From: Rotaria macrura
Lineage: Eukaryota; Rotifera; Eurotatoria; Philodinida; Philodinidae
Reading direction: 5' to 3'
Assembly (NCBI GenBank): GCA_900239685.1
Contig: OENT01000217.1
Location: forward strand, 1-64,000
DNA length: 64,000 nt
A program made the position numbers and the translations under genes. The notes beneath the pieces were generated by a model, which did not search any database, was not told the origin of the DNA, and saw only the letters and a list, made by a program, of their open reading frames with translations. Below are positions 11,510 through 24,078 of this stretch, in pieces (the stretch's first letter is position 1; each line of letters opens with the position of its first letter).

Positions 11510-12491
11510 TTAAAATCGATCTGTTGTCAATGTTGACGATTCAGTTGATACTAGTATCGATGTTGTAACAGGAAGAGTTGCAGCAGAATTTTCAGCTTCT
11601 GTATGATCATTTTCACCTAACTGCTGCACAGTCTGTTCATAAGATGGTGGTTTATTGAACGTATCCTCTGCTACAGATGTATAACGAGGTGGGCATCCAT
11701 TATTATAGGGTGCTTCTTGGTGTTCATTATCCTCATACGCTGACATACAAGTTCCCATATTGTTTTGCTGCAGATCTACAAAGACTGGGAAAAATTAAAA
11801 TATTGAAAATTACATTGTCTTCATACGTATTCCTTGTCTTTTTTGTCTACGTCGCAGAAAAAAATATACGAGTGCAACCGTTATTAAAATACCCAACGGT
11901 ACTATAATCCCCACAGCACTAGAACAGAAAAATAATAAGAAGGCATTGATTTATTGCTACGATTTCCATGTTGTTACATGTAAATCCATGAGCGAGTTGT
12001 ACAAAATCGATATGTTTGAGATACAGGATCATAACAATCAGCCATGTCGATTCTGACGTTTGTAGTTTATAAACGAGGATACATTAATACGCTGGTGAAA
12101 AGGTAGTTTTTTACTTAAAAATGAATAATATCGTCAACTGATTGTTTAACACGCATGATCAATAACATAGGCTTTTTTTTCGTTTCTGTGCTCTTCATTT
12201 CTACTGACAAACCAAACAAGTATGACAAACATGATGAAGCACATTTTATACAGATATCTACCTATTCTGCAGCTCGATATCGAAGTGTAGTCTTCTGATT
12301 CAGCGTCACGCTTGATGATAACAGTAATCGATGACGTTGAATGTATTTAGGAAAAAGTAAAATTGTTCAATAGGTAAGCCCTTGATTTGATTTGCTTCCC
12401 GTAACTTGAATGACATAATTCCACTCGTTGAGCATTCGGGGCAAATAACATTCAATGAATAAAACAATAAACTGTTGAAAATTATTTTCAT
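11510..12491 (-). CDS. Small type I membrane protein with two PPxY motifs (Shisa/WBP1-like layout)
   Basis: Three exons (12310-12491, 11828-11918, 11510-11776) sum to 179 codons plus stop. Exon 1 starts MKIIFNSLLFYSLNVIC, a plausible signal peptide, followed by a short extracellular part of about 45 residues with three or four Cys. Exon 2 encodes one hydrophobic helix (IIVPLGILITVALVYFF) and then a basic stop-transfer (RRRQKR). Exon 3 is a cytoplasmic tail of about 90 residues with PPRY and PPSY, classical ligands for WW domains such as those of Nedd4-type ubiquitin ligases. The overall plan resembles Shisa, WBP1 and VOPP1-type adaptors, but the usual double-Cys ectodomain motif is absent, so I assign no family. 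The exon 1 donor (GC|GTGACG) is weak; the transmembrane and tail exons are the firm part. Confidence 0.55.
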
Positions 12492-15400
12492 TGTGGATAT
12501 TATTCGTCAAAAAAAAATTTCAATCGATCAGTTTATCATCATCATGATATACGTATACGTGTAATCAAACTATATGTGAACCAATGACAAACACAATGAT
12601 TGCCTATGAAGCATATTAAATTTATGAATATATATAAATATATACATATGCAAATGGATTGATGCTTGTCTTATTTTCTATGACTACCATTCACAGATAG
12701 TTCAACACGTAAGTACTTTGAGTTATCGGGTGTAGATAGGAGTGAGGTGTGGATCGGGTGGGTGGTGACCAATGACGGGTAGTAAGAATCAGATAAATGA
12801 GAACTTATCTATAGATCACTTATGAATGAATGCTCTCTCAATGCCTATTTAGATTGAATGACAATGTACATGTTCTAATACTGAATTACCTGTCAAATAC
12901 TCACTTTTTGATCTGTTAAGCACATTATTATCTAATCATTCTGCAAAAAAAATATTGTAAAGTTTTCATGTTGTTTGTTTTAGCTCTTTCTAAGCATTGG
13001 TAACTATAACCCTTAGTTATATTTTTCACTGTAGTTATTCTAAAATTCATTAGAATAGACCACGCACAGTAGTAGTTTGGTATCTAATTTCAATTAGCCA
13101 CTGAGATTCTATGCAATAGATAAAAAGCAGTTCGACAAAAAAAAATCATTTAGATTCATATCTCTTTGTCAAATAGTACTCAACGAACTCTGATTGAAAA
13201 AACAAAACTATGAGGATTGCAACTTAAACGACGATAATGCTAACTTTAATATTAAATCAAAGAATTTTAACACTCTTGGTCAAATTTATGTTGACAAAAA
13301 TGTCATGACTAATCGAAGTAGTTTATTCAGTTGTGCTATTTATCTATGATCATTCGTAGAGAACAAGACTTCGTGGAATTCGTTTAGGACAAATGATTAT
13401 TATGGCTCTTTTCAAACATTTTAATTAGCAGAGTCAACACTTACCGGAAAAATTGATGAGTATGACTGTTAGCAAAAACCAGAAAGTTATGTGGCAAAAC
13501 TTTCGGATAATAGAACTGAAACTCTGTCTGAACTTCATTTCATCTAAGGGTCGTCTATGTTTAAGACATTTTTGAGACAAGAAGCTTGGTGTATTTGTCA
13601 AAGAATAATTAGTCTATAGTTTCAAGAGCATCGCATGTTACGTTAAAATTGAACGTATCTCTTTCATTTGAGATCGACGAAGAAAACCAATAAACTTGTT
13701 CGAAATTCGAAGAACTAACGAAATAAAGTATCTGCAGTTGAATCTCGTTTCTCATCGTATTCAATCAACTGGAAACATTTAATTATACTAACTCGGCATA
13801 TCAACGTGAAATTAATTTCTAGAAAATGATATTATATTCATCAGACAACTATTTCGATGCATCTTAAATTTCATTAGATATTGAGTCCACATCGGCACAA
13901 TAAATTTTAAATCTATGTCTCATTACTAAAGTTGTCAGAATCATGAATATTTCTTTTGTTTTCTTTTTGTGAAATACTCTGTTCTCTCAACATTCGAAGA
14001 AAAATCGAAAGGTATTCTACTTTATGATTCGCAAAACGATTTCTCATTTTGGTAAGCTCCTTTCATGTTTAATGAATCTTTCTCTTAAGTGCTAGTGACT
14101 AGTGTACTTTTGAATGTTCGATAATAATTGTAATCTATGAATTTAAATTAAGTGAATTTAAATGAGAAAAAAAAACCAGATCAGTTCATAGTTTTATTAG
14201 TCAGATCGATTGGGGCACGTATATCTTGTTTTTGATGATGCATTATGGAACTAGCTCTTTCTAGTAAATAAAGCAATTAGAACGTATCAACATCTGACAG
14301 TGAGGCTTTGAATAATCAATACTACGTAACGAAATATTAACAGACATGTTATGTCACATTTATGTATGGTTGTTTTGAAAATAATGTGAACAATAGAATT
14401 GTATCTTCATTGTACACATCTATCGTCAGACATTCAAGTATGTTTCATCAAACATGTTTGAATTGACATGATGTTTTACAGCTGTCCAGACGGTCAATTA
14501 AACATGTTTCTAATCCTTTTCTTCGATGAACGTTTTGTCTTGTTGTAATTGTTGAAAACAAACTCTTCATTAAAATTATTCACGGCGAATACGATAACTT
14601 TGTCTTGTTATTTGGACGTGACATGAACAAAAGATTTCGACTTTCTACTATCTAAGATTAGTTGAAACTTACATGTATTTCAAACAGCAACTAAACTTAT
14701 TTGAGTGATGATATTTACTAGTAACTGAAGTCTACAAAGAATGCAATGATTAAGAATACTGATTTTTACTATCATTTCATGACTAACAATCTATGATTGA
14801 ATTATCTTAAAATAATTTACTTCCAAATGACATATCTTCAAATATAACTAGTCAGTACATCGCTTGCTTTTATTCTTCATAATCGATCAACGACAAATAT
14901 TTGAAGAAAAACAAAGACAAGAAAGAAATCATTATAATTTCATCATTTTCTCGTTTGTTTTTCAAAACAGATAAACATCAGATATAGCCGACAATCAATG
15001 AAGACAATGTAAATCAAACAAAAGAAAGAAATGTTATTAGTTCATGCTCGCACACACACACACACACACCCACGTACAGACTCACACAAATATTTTTAAA
15101 CAATTTGAGATTTTTTCCTTTTTTTTTTTCGTTTCGTCAGAGTTATGACAACAAAAAAACAGACAAGATATTTTATTTTTTTCGTGTGCAAAGAATTATC
15201 AGACATTTGATTTGAACAACAAGCAAGAAGACACAAAAAAAGCCAAACTGCAGCACTTTTTTCCTGTATATAGATATATATTCGAAAAAACAAAAGAAAA
15301 CGTATGAATGAACAATCGCACATTTGTCTAATCTACTACACTATCTAACTCATCCAGAAAGAAAGAACAAAAAAAACAAAACATGATCGATATATGACGT

Positions 15401-15816
15401 GTACGCGAGCAATTTATTGAACAGTTATCACTGAGAGACCACACACGCACAACGCACATTAATTCGCCTACATGGAAGCAAGAAGTAATTATTCCTGAAT
15501 ATAATCTAGGAGATGAAAGATGGGAACATAGCCCACTTTTGAAAAAATAAATGCGGGCTGCACAAAAACAAATATAGAGAAACGACTACAACCACAGTGA
15601 AGAGTAATTAGATGGATAGGTATTAATTTTCTCTTTGTAAAAAAAACAAACAAACAAACTCACTGTTGATGATTAATGAATAAAGATAGAAAACGAAACG
15701 AAAAGAAAAAAGAAATTGCGAGACATTTATACACACGGATTTCAATTTTATTTTTGCTCTGTACTTTTATCCATTCGATATATATATGTATATATATATA
15801 TATAAATATCTTTATA
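12492..15816. other. Intergenic, no gene recognised
   Basis: This 3.3-kb AT-rich stretch has no conserved coding exon on either strand. It contains a CA microsatellite near 15051-15070 and AT-rich simple sequence. The right end (about 15740-15816) probably contains the PIM-like gene's 3' UTR; an AATAAA on the minus strand lies about 65-75 bp past that stop codon. Confidence 0.55.
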
Positions 15817-18800
15817 TTAACCTTTAACCCAAACATGTTCAAGCAATGATTCGAGACACGGCCGTCGATCAGGATTTTGTGCTAGACAACGTTGTATTAA
15901 ATTTCTTAATTCTGGCGATAGATGTGGTTTAAGAACTAATTTATATCCAGTTATTTCTTCTTCACTTTCGAATGGTAAACTCCCGCATACCTAATTAAAA
16001 TCATAAAAATCATTTTTATGATATGAAACTTTTTACGTACCATATCGTACAGCAATACACCGAGTGTCCATACAGTAGATGAAACGGCTGCATAACGTTT
16101 TTTAAGAATATATTCAGGTGATTTATACTGTTTTGTTCCGTGAAAATCAGAATAATATGACGCCGGAGATTTATAAATGGCACTGGCACCAAAGTCAATT
16201 AATATAAGGGATTCTGTATCAAGATCAACTAAAATATTTTCACTTTTAAGATCACGATGTACGACGCCTTTCCTAAATTAAAAATACACCTGTGTAATTA
16301 AATATCCAATTTAGAAATTCTTATCTTATCTTAGTCAAGCCTCGTTGCTAGAGTTCATCGGGTCAAATATGTACACATTCAATTAATTAAACATTGGTGG
16401 GACACGGACAAATCCTACTTGGATAATCTCATTGAAACATTCTAATCGGTATGTACTAATCGTTTTCGCAACAATAAAATACTCTGTTCCGATTATTTGT
16501 ATTCGGTGACTAATGCAATGCAAAAATTTCTCAGGCGATCAAAGGACTACGCGTTCAATAAGACGAATTGTAATCTTCGTTAACGTTTCATTGGAAAAAT
16601 CAAAAACTACTGTCTTTCTGACTATTTTAGTTAGTCGTTGTACTATTCTCAAATGCTAGTATCAAATGTTCGTTTTAATATGATTTATCGTCTGAAAACA
16701 CATTCCATAGCTCTTCATCCGTGGCTAGCTAAAATTCTCAATAGAACATCGATTGAATCTCATCGTTCCGTTACGGGCTAACTAATTATCAGACTCACTG
16801 TTTATCATAGTCGAGTGACCATGCTGTGGAAAAGATTCGTCATCCCCTACGGACAAATGTCGTACAATATATAATCATTCAACCACAGCGGGTTTTACTC
16901 AATATGAGATTTGAATACTTCTTTTTTGGTTATTTATCCCACACCATCAAAACTCTATCCGAAAGTCTCGACTAAAATTCCAATATATATATACTAATAC
17001 TCTATTTCAATCGTATGCTAATTAGTTGCCTTGCCATTGCTATTCTTAGTATAGTTCCTAGACTTGATAAAATATTTTTCTCTATCTTGCATATTCTATT
17101 TCAATCAGATTGATCTCATAACTAATAATCGATCTCGATGTAATCAGTCTTCATCTGTGAATTGTTTCATTTATGATCAAGCACTCAATATGATTCGTAG
17201 AGCATCATATTTCTACTTCCGATAGTGTTCTTTTTCATTGTGATCTCGACAGTCTGCATATTGTATCTATCTACTTTGACCAGATCTTCTTTTATGCTCT
17301 AAAACAAACAAATTATTTTGACGCCATACCGTAACATGGCTAAATTGATATGAACTAATTGTTGAAAGAATTTTCGTGCCGTCGCTTCACTAAGACGTCC
17401 ACGATCTTTAGCTTCTAGGAAATCGAATAAGTCTTGACAATTACGTAGACGTTCCATGACTAATATCCAATGTTGAGCATTCTCAAAATAATCAAAAACA
17501 TTAATAATACCTAAATAGAAACAAAAAAGACAATGGAACTGAAGCATTTCGATTTTTCTCTCCGTTTCTCTACCTTGTATTTCATGTACAGCTTTATGTA
17601 GTAGAATTTCAGCAGGATATTTTTTTTGACAAATCATCAACCAATTTTTAGTTTTTTCTTTTGGGATAAATTTGACTACAACTTGTTTCTTGTCACTTAA
17701 ACGAATACCTTCATGAATATCGGAAAAACCTCCGCTACGTACAAAATCACCCAATTGATAATAATCACAAAAATTGGATTTCACAACATCAAAGCGAACC
17801 ATATTGAATAAATGTTGTTCAATAGTTAATGAATCAATAGGTGGACAATATGTTGTCGTTTTTATTGGTATAGGAATGGGTGTACTCGAATTAGTTGTTG
17901 GATTATTTTGTGTACGTGTTTGACTGATGTATATTTCTTTTTTAGTTGGTAATGATGATGAAGAAGAGGACGACGATGACGAAGATGTATTGGAACAGTT
18001 CGATTGAAATTGCGATTGATCATTTTCATACGGACGATATGTATTAAAACGTTTAGCTATCGACGTTGAATTTTTATCATTTGAATTAGTTGATGAAGAT
18101 GACGACGATGAAGATGATGCTGCTTGTTGCTCTTGTTCACGATAAAATCCAACTGGTAGTATACGTGTGGACATGTATGATGATCTTTCACTGAGTTCGT
18201 TTACAGATGAAGACGACGACGATGATGATGATGAAAGAGAAAATATAGCTAGACCAGAACGATGGCAGTCTTCATTAATACGTAAGGATGATGACGATGA
18301 TGATGATGATGATGATGATAATAATGAAAGTGAGTCCACTTCCGATAATTCTTTATTAGAATTTTCTGCGAAGAAAATAGAATAAATAGATCAAATGAAT
18401 TAAATATTTGACGAAATATTAAAATATATTTAAAGGCAAACACACACACGCACATATGCTTGTTCTGTTTGCTTAGTTTGACCGTTTAGAAGCAATGTAC
18501 AAACGGCTTTTTTTTCTTATTCTTTCTTTCTGCTGCAGAGCCAGTCGGTCGATGTCCAGTGTATATATGCATATGTATGCGCGTCAACACTTCACCGAAT
18601 TTTTTTTCCTCTCCTTCTCTCGTTTCTCATTTTTTTCCTTTACATTAACCCAATTCATGTACGTACGCTCACTACTTCGACACAGCTGAAACGAAAATGT
18701 ACCCGTCCGTCCACGAACGAAACTGTCCGAAGATACTATTTTTCTCTTCTCTTGACACTTACGCTGTCTCCTATTCTCTTGTCAGTGTGCAATACTTTTT

Positions 18801-21294
18801 TTTTCTTTTTTTCTCATGTCGTTTTTTTCCTCTTCTCATCCAATGTTATTATACCACACATACGTTCAAGGTTGTTTCTCTACATGGCGTACATACTGAG
18901 CAAGTTGTCACACACTTTCTAGCTGATGCTGTTAGAGGTTGGAGTTACGTAACATATAGAAGAAAGGAAGAAAAAAATGAGATAGAAAAACTTGTCAAAA
19001 ACGATTCGCTGCCTGATGTTTGTTTGTTCAACAGACGACTATATAGATATATTCTTGCTCTAACCGCAAAGAAAAAAAAAAGCATTGCGTATCCGAGAGA
19101 AAAAAATCAAGGAAGAAAGAGCTACCATTTGAAACAACGATAAAGAGAATAAGAAAAAGAAAAAGAACAGCGCGTTTAGAGCGTAAGAAGAAATGGTAAA
19201 CACAAAAAAAAGAAGGGAAGATTTTGCGGTCGACTATCGAGGCTATACAGAATAAACATGCATGCATGCATAGCCCCCCCCCCCACACGTAGGAACATAC
19301 ATTTTTGACGGCGAATAATCACTTCTGTTATGAAAAGGAATACAATCATATGTTTCTCTCTCGATTTTCATCTTGCGTTTATTATTAGCATCACGTTTGT
19401 CGAGACTTTCTTTTGCACTCATATTAACGCATTGGTTCAATTTTTTCTGCTCTTATCAATAAATAGTAGAATAGAAGAAAAAAAGAAGAGTACGGAGAGA
19501 AGAGAATGTCCTTGTGACGACACCCCCTATAAATCTAACAAAAAAAAGAAAATAACAACAAAAAACAAAACTTGTTTTTCTTTCTTCCTGCGATTGGATT
19601 TTTTTTTATTGACTTTTACTATTACTACCAAGACCTTGTAATGTCGCCTATCATCGTATTCTGTTACTAAACTAGTATACATAACAACCTTGTTGTTCAA
19701 TATGTGATCTAAGCAACCGAAAGAACAAGAGAAAAAGACAGAAAAATGTGTAATTAGCAAGAAAACCTTGATGTGTCTATTACAACCTAACGATCAATAG
19801 GATAATGAAATTCAAGGCAAGGTAACGACAAAGGAAAGTCGTTTTTTCATCCATCAACAAGAACGCGAGAAGAAAGAAGAAAGAGAAGAAGAAGAAGAAA
19901 CTACAACAGTTCTTGAACGAACTCACACGGTTGTCATGTGGAGGTGGAGGTTGCGGTGGTAGATACTACAACAGAGTATACACAGTAACAGCACGCATAA
20001 GAACGAAGCAAACGTTGTCTATGTAAACAAATCGACAAACAGATCATTTATCCAAGGGGAAAAAGAACCTAGTAGACTAAATTGTGAAATAAAGCAAACT
20101 ATTACGGACAAGCAATAATTGGTTGTACTATCGAGGATGAAGAGCAGTCGATAATGTGTTTGCAGTCATTTTATAAACGGAATCTCGTAGGGAACGAATG
20201 CTATCCATTGCATCATTGAAGTAATCAAATAGTCTAATTTTATTCTCAAGTACTCACTAGATTTTGATTTAGCAGCTGCTGTCTTCTGTTTATTGGCAGC
20301 GTTATGGAGGCGTCTTACATAATAGGGTAATTTGTTTGTGAGAGATGCATGCTGATAGTCGTTAGCGTTTTTCACTTCTAGTAAACCTGTTGGATGCGCC
20401 ATTAATTTTGTTGATTAAATAACTACATATCACTATTGTTCATGAATGTACGATCATGATTATATGTATATACGTAGTGTTAAAAAAAAGATCAATTTCA
20501 ATGATGAAATGTGTATTTATTAATAGAAGACAAGATGTAATAAACAAATTTTGTTGATGATTTTTCAAAGTAAAACGCTCATCTCTAAACTATTTATATT
20601 GGAACAAAGGATGAGGAGAAATTAGAGAAAAAAAGAAGAGAGAAGGAAATTCCTGTTCCTTTCCGTATGTTCTTTTTGCTTCATAAGCATGAGTAATGAA
20701 AAGAAAAAAAGAAAGAAAAAAGAAGCTCCCTTTTAATACCTGGTCGAGCTTGAGTGCCTAATTTTTCCTTTCTATGACTTGTCAATTGATTTTTGCTTAT
20801 ATCTTTATTAAGCTGTCTTACAATAATAGATAGATTGCTAAAATAAAGCCTTATAAGCTGTGAGACGAAAGATATGAATAGAAAAGAATAACAGATAAAT
20901 AGATACAATTTGTCTATCGGGTACATAAACAACATAAAATAACATATAGATAAATCATTATAGGCATGATTTTAACGATTAGATTTGTAGAAAGATAGTT
21001 TTCAGACTGGAGAAAGAAAAACAAATATACAGCTGCTATCAGCTGGAAGATATAGCTATCGATAGTATGTTCAGTTAGAAACTACCTTCTATTTATTCGA
21101 AATTCGAATAGATCTAAAACATCGACTCCATGCGATTCCGATAGCTCAAAAATCTTAAATCCATCAAAGGTTCTTGATATGTGTTTTTGTTTTCATGGAA
21201 CAGAAGTAAAACTCTTACCAGTAGTAGAATTGTTATTAAGTAATTTGTTTAAATGAAAAGTAGATTTACTTTTAAAAAACCGAAGTAATCCCAT
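15817..21294 (-). CDS. PIM: PIM-family Ser/Thr kinase with long poly-Ser N-terminal extension
   Basis: Exons: 21219-21294, 20258-20386, 17574-18365, 17330-17510, 16041-16272, 15817-15990. They sum to 527 codons plus stop. The kinase domain occupies about residues 263-520. Visible motifs are the Gly-rich loop ([12 protein letters not shown]), the VVVKF lysine, the [10 protein letters not shown] helix C, the hinge [16 protein letters not shown], catalytic [26 protein letters not shown] and [18 protein letters not shown]. The QDLFDF hinge block and the YDMVCG block are PIM hallmarks, and PIM kinases are constitutively active regulators of growth and survival. Human PIMs are about 310 aa; the roughly 260-residue N-terminal extension here holds four Ser runs (encoded near 17960, 18095, 18215 and 18300). 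The 5' end is uncertain: two other possible first exons (20387-20402 extension, 20740-20935) splice in the same phase. Confidence 0.88.
18366..20257 (-). other. PIM-like gene intron 2 (1.9 kb)
   Basis: The donor is GTGAGTA and the acceptor is TTCGCAG. The intron is simple-sequence rich, with A/G and T/C tracts and a run of eleven C at 19274-19284. The longest open frame inside (148 codons at 18697-19143, plus strand) is low complexity and I do not consider it a gene. Confidence 0.6.
19274..19284. repeat. Poly-C run (11)
   Basis: A run of eleven C inside intron 2 of the PIM-like gene, next to a CATGCATGCATGCA palindromic repeat (about 19258-19271). Confidence 0.7.
20387..20402 (-). other. Possible internal start upstream of PIM exon 2
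   Basis: If the acceptor at 20387-20388 is not used, an ATG at 20400-20402 reads MAHPTG straight into exon 2 in the same frame, ending at the same GTGAGT donor. It would provide a third, short N-terminus from a promoter inside intron 1. Confidence 0.3.
20740..20935 (-). other. Possible alternative first exon of the PIM-like gene
   Basis: An ATG at 20933-20935 opens 65 codons that end at a donor (CCAG|GTATTAAA) in phase 1. This is the same phase as the 21219 exon, so it can splice to 20386 in frame. Its first ~35 residues are strongly hydrophobic ([15 protein letters not shown]) and would act as a signal anchor. The last ~25 ([20 protein letters not shown]) look like ordinary coding sequence. 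Translation is unproven. Confidence 0.35.
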
Positions 21295-22193
21295 TGTTTG
21301 ATTGTTTTTAAACTGGATTGATGATACTCTTGCTTGTAAGACGGGTGCTTGTAATATGAATAAATATATATTTAGGCAAACAATTAACGAAACCGAGTTA
21401 GAGATGGGTCGATAATTCGAATTGCAAATGAATCTAAAAATGTCTTTATGTATTATAAAAGTCGGTACAAAGTCGAAACATTACATTCAAATATATATAG
21501 ATATATAGATATACAGATATAGATGTAAATATGTTCTTAATCATTTGATCTATTTCAGTTCTGGGTTTTGTGTTTTAATTAGGTATTCACAAAACCTTTC
21601 GTCGGAATGTTAACAAAAACATGGAGATAAACGAAAATAGATGGGAACAATATTAGTCGAATGTACTGTGAAATACTTTTTGCTCTGTTTATTTTATAAA
21701 ATATTAGTTATGTGCCCGTTTTTACATGTAATCATCAGTGAATCCTCGAAAAGATACGTGATTTTGCTATTAAGTTTTCACAGCTGACTACTCTTTTTCT
21801 TCCTTTTTATACTCATTGTGTTTTTCATCAAAGAAGTGCAAATGCCTGGAAAAAGAACGAAGTAAGGCTAAAAGGTAACATCAAGGTGTCGGCACGATCA
21901 TGTTCGAATTCTAACAAAGAAATGTAACAAGAAACTATGTGGCAACAACAAAAGAGTCATTTTCAGTTGTCTTGGAAGATATGCAGAATAAAGGAATTTA
22001 TTCGTATCAGAACAATGATCAGTGAAGTCGAACTAAATTATCTATTCTGAAATCTGTACTGACCGTTTATATATATATATATATTTCTAGTGTTAAGGTT
22101 TTAAGTATGCTTGTAGTGCATAATATGTCGAGTGACGTCCAAGAAATGGTTATTATAAAAGTCTTCCTCGGAATTTACGTGCTGCCTGTATCA

Positions 22194-22255
22194 TGACTCA
22201 ATGGTTTCTTTTCATTTTGACTCATGACTCAATAGATGCTAGTTATTTTGAGTCA
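22194..22255. promoter_or_regulatory. Cluster of four AP-1/bZIP sites (TGASTCA)
   Basis: Perfect TGACTCA or TGAGTCA heptamers occur at 22194-22200, 22218-22224, 22225-22231 (the middle two directly abutting) and 22249-22255. A CRE-like TGACGTC lies about 60 bp to the left (near 22134). TGASTCA is the established AP-1 (Fos/Jun-type bZIP) site. The cluster lies about 0.9 kb upstream of the PIM-like start codon. It may be an enhancer or promoter element for that gene, which is an inference from position. Confidence 0.5.
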
Positions 22256-24059
22256 TGCCTGACACTCAGAAGTAATAACATCGTAAGTAGTTTTTTCTTT
22301 GTACTTTGAAAGAACAGGAAAGTCAGGCGTGTGATCTTTCTATTCGAAATGTCAGTAGATTTATTATTCTTCGCATTCCCTTTAATTTGTTTTCCATGAT
22401 ATATGGATCAAATTCAACAAAATCTGGCATCAAATCTTCTTTTACTATAGTTTTCATGAAACTTTCTCAGCTAAGATTAATACATTATGACATCTATCAT
22501 CGACTAACTCATAGATTGACTGATAAATAAATTTCATTTATCATACAACTTGGAAAGGTCTTGTTTTTATTAATATTTTCTATGAAGTACTACATGATTC
22601 ATTTTATAATTAAGATGAGAAATACTTACCTTTCTAATTATGTTTCTTCTTGTGATTATACTGATGTTAGAAAAAACATCAGAGAAAATTCATTAGAGTG
22701 AATATTCGAAAAATTTAGTATATAAAAAACTATTTTTCTCTGGATTAGAGCAAAGTTAAGTCTCTTCATGACGCTTATATTTGTCTTCAATGTGTAGTTG
22801 TTCACCTTATCGTATTTTAGAGTATTTGGGGTTAAAAGCATACGTATATACGTATATATATTCAGGTCTGATGTGCATGGCGTGCTATATAGTAAATCAT
22901 TGACTTCTACGTATATGATAACCAGAAGAAAACGTGTATACTCTAAGAGCGTCACTATAGAATGGCACGTGAACTTCATCGAATTTCGAATAAAAAGGAA
23001 TACAAAGCATTAGTTTTTTCTTTCGATACTTAATAACCTTATTCTTTTTGTCCGGACTGACACTTATTCCAGTAATTATGGTGTAGTTTATGCAAGAACT
23101 ATATGACATTTAAGACATGTCACGATTTACTAAAAAATTTACTTTCTTTTCTATGAAAACTACCCCTGTCATACATCGGCAAAAAGAAAGATTATAAGAT
23201 AAAAACTCGTTCACTTTCATTACCGCTATGCTTGTTAATAAATACGCAGTTACTTCTAATTTGATCATTCTAGTATCTTATGCATCTAATTGAATGAATA
23301 AGAGAATCAAGAAACGTTTGGTTAATTTTAATAAAGATTTTAACGGTCTATAGTCATGAATGTTTCAGAAAACTAAAATAGATTCAATTATCTCTATTCA
23401 CATAAAATCTATAATCATAATTCGATCGATGAATAAGTAGAATTCAAAAAGAAAATATTTTTAGATACTACTTCGATTTTAAATGCAATGTTTCGAAACC
23501 TAAGAAAATGACACTCATCTATGTTGTTTTTCAAATGATGAAATACTCTCAGGAATGAACATAAGTAAATGATAAGCTAGCTTAGAAAAAAAAAGTTATA
23601 TCTCATTTAAATAAGCCCTACTCAGAATAGATTGGCTATAGAATGATATTTAGAAATAGTTCGTTCTCAACACGAGCTATTTTTTACTAAACATTGGAAC
23701 CAATGAGCATAATGTTTCTTCCATTGCTTTCAAGTACGAGCTATAGAGTTTCAAACACTTTTCTCTTTCATTTTTTTTATTATGCAATAATTGGCGACCT
23801 TCTGGTCCTTACAGTACCGACATTTTTCTCTTTCATTTAAATCGTATATTGTGAATTTCTATAGAACGTCTGATACATAGAAAAAAAAAGGAAATATTTC
23901 AACTAAAGAGTTGAGAACTGATTTGAAAAAAAGTCAACTGAGAATAATCATAATGTTAATCTGAAAACTTCGTAATTTGGGTACATAGTCCCACATTATT
24001 TTTTATCTTGTTTCCATAGAACTTCGTTTATTGATGACAGTCATCTTACAGAGCTCTTT

Positions 24060-24078
24060 CTTATCTATAGTAGATAAG
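24060..24078. promoter_or_regulatory. GATA-type dyad
   Basis: CTTATCTATAGTAGATAAG has two perfect 8-bp inverted arms around a 3-bp centre, each carrying an AGATAA-type GATA motif. Another TATCT follows a few bases away. It could bind GATA factors or be a chance hairpin in AT-rich DNA. Confidence 0.25.

Noticed and set aside
12720-12780. TG/GGGTG-rich patch as telomere-like repeat
   Set aside because: Not tandem and only a few G-rich words; ordinary unique sequence.
18167-18385. Poly-Asp plus-strand frame
   Set aside because: It is the antisense shadow of the poly-serine coding repeats of the PIM-like kinase.
18697-19143. 148-codon plus-strand frame
   Set aside because: It lies inside intron 2 of the PIM-like gene, is made of Phe/Ser/Lys-rich simple sequence from T- and A-rich tracts, and has no domain or splice partners.
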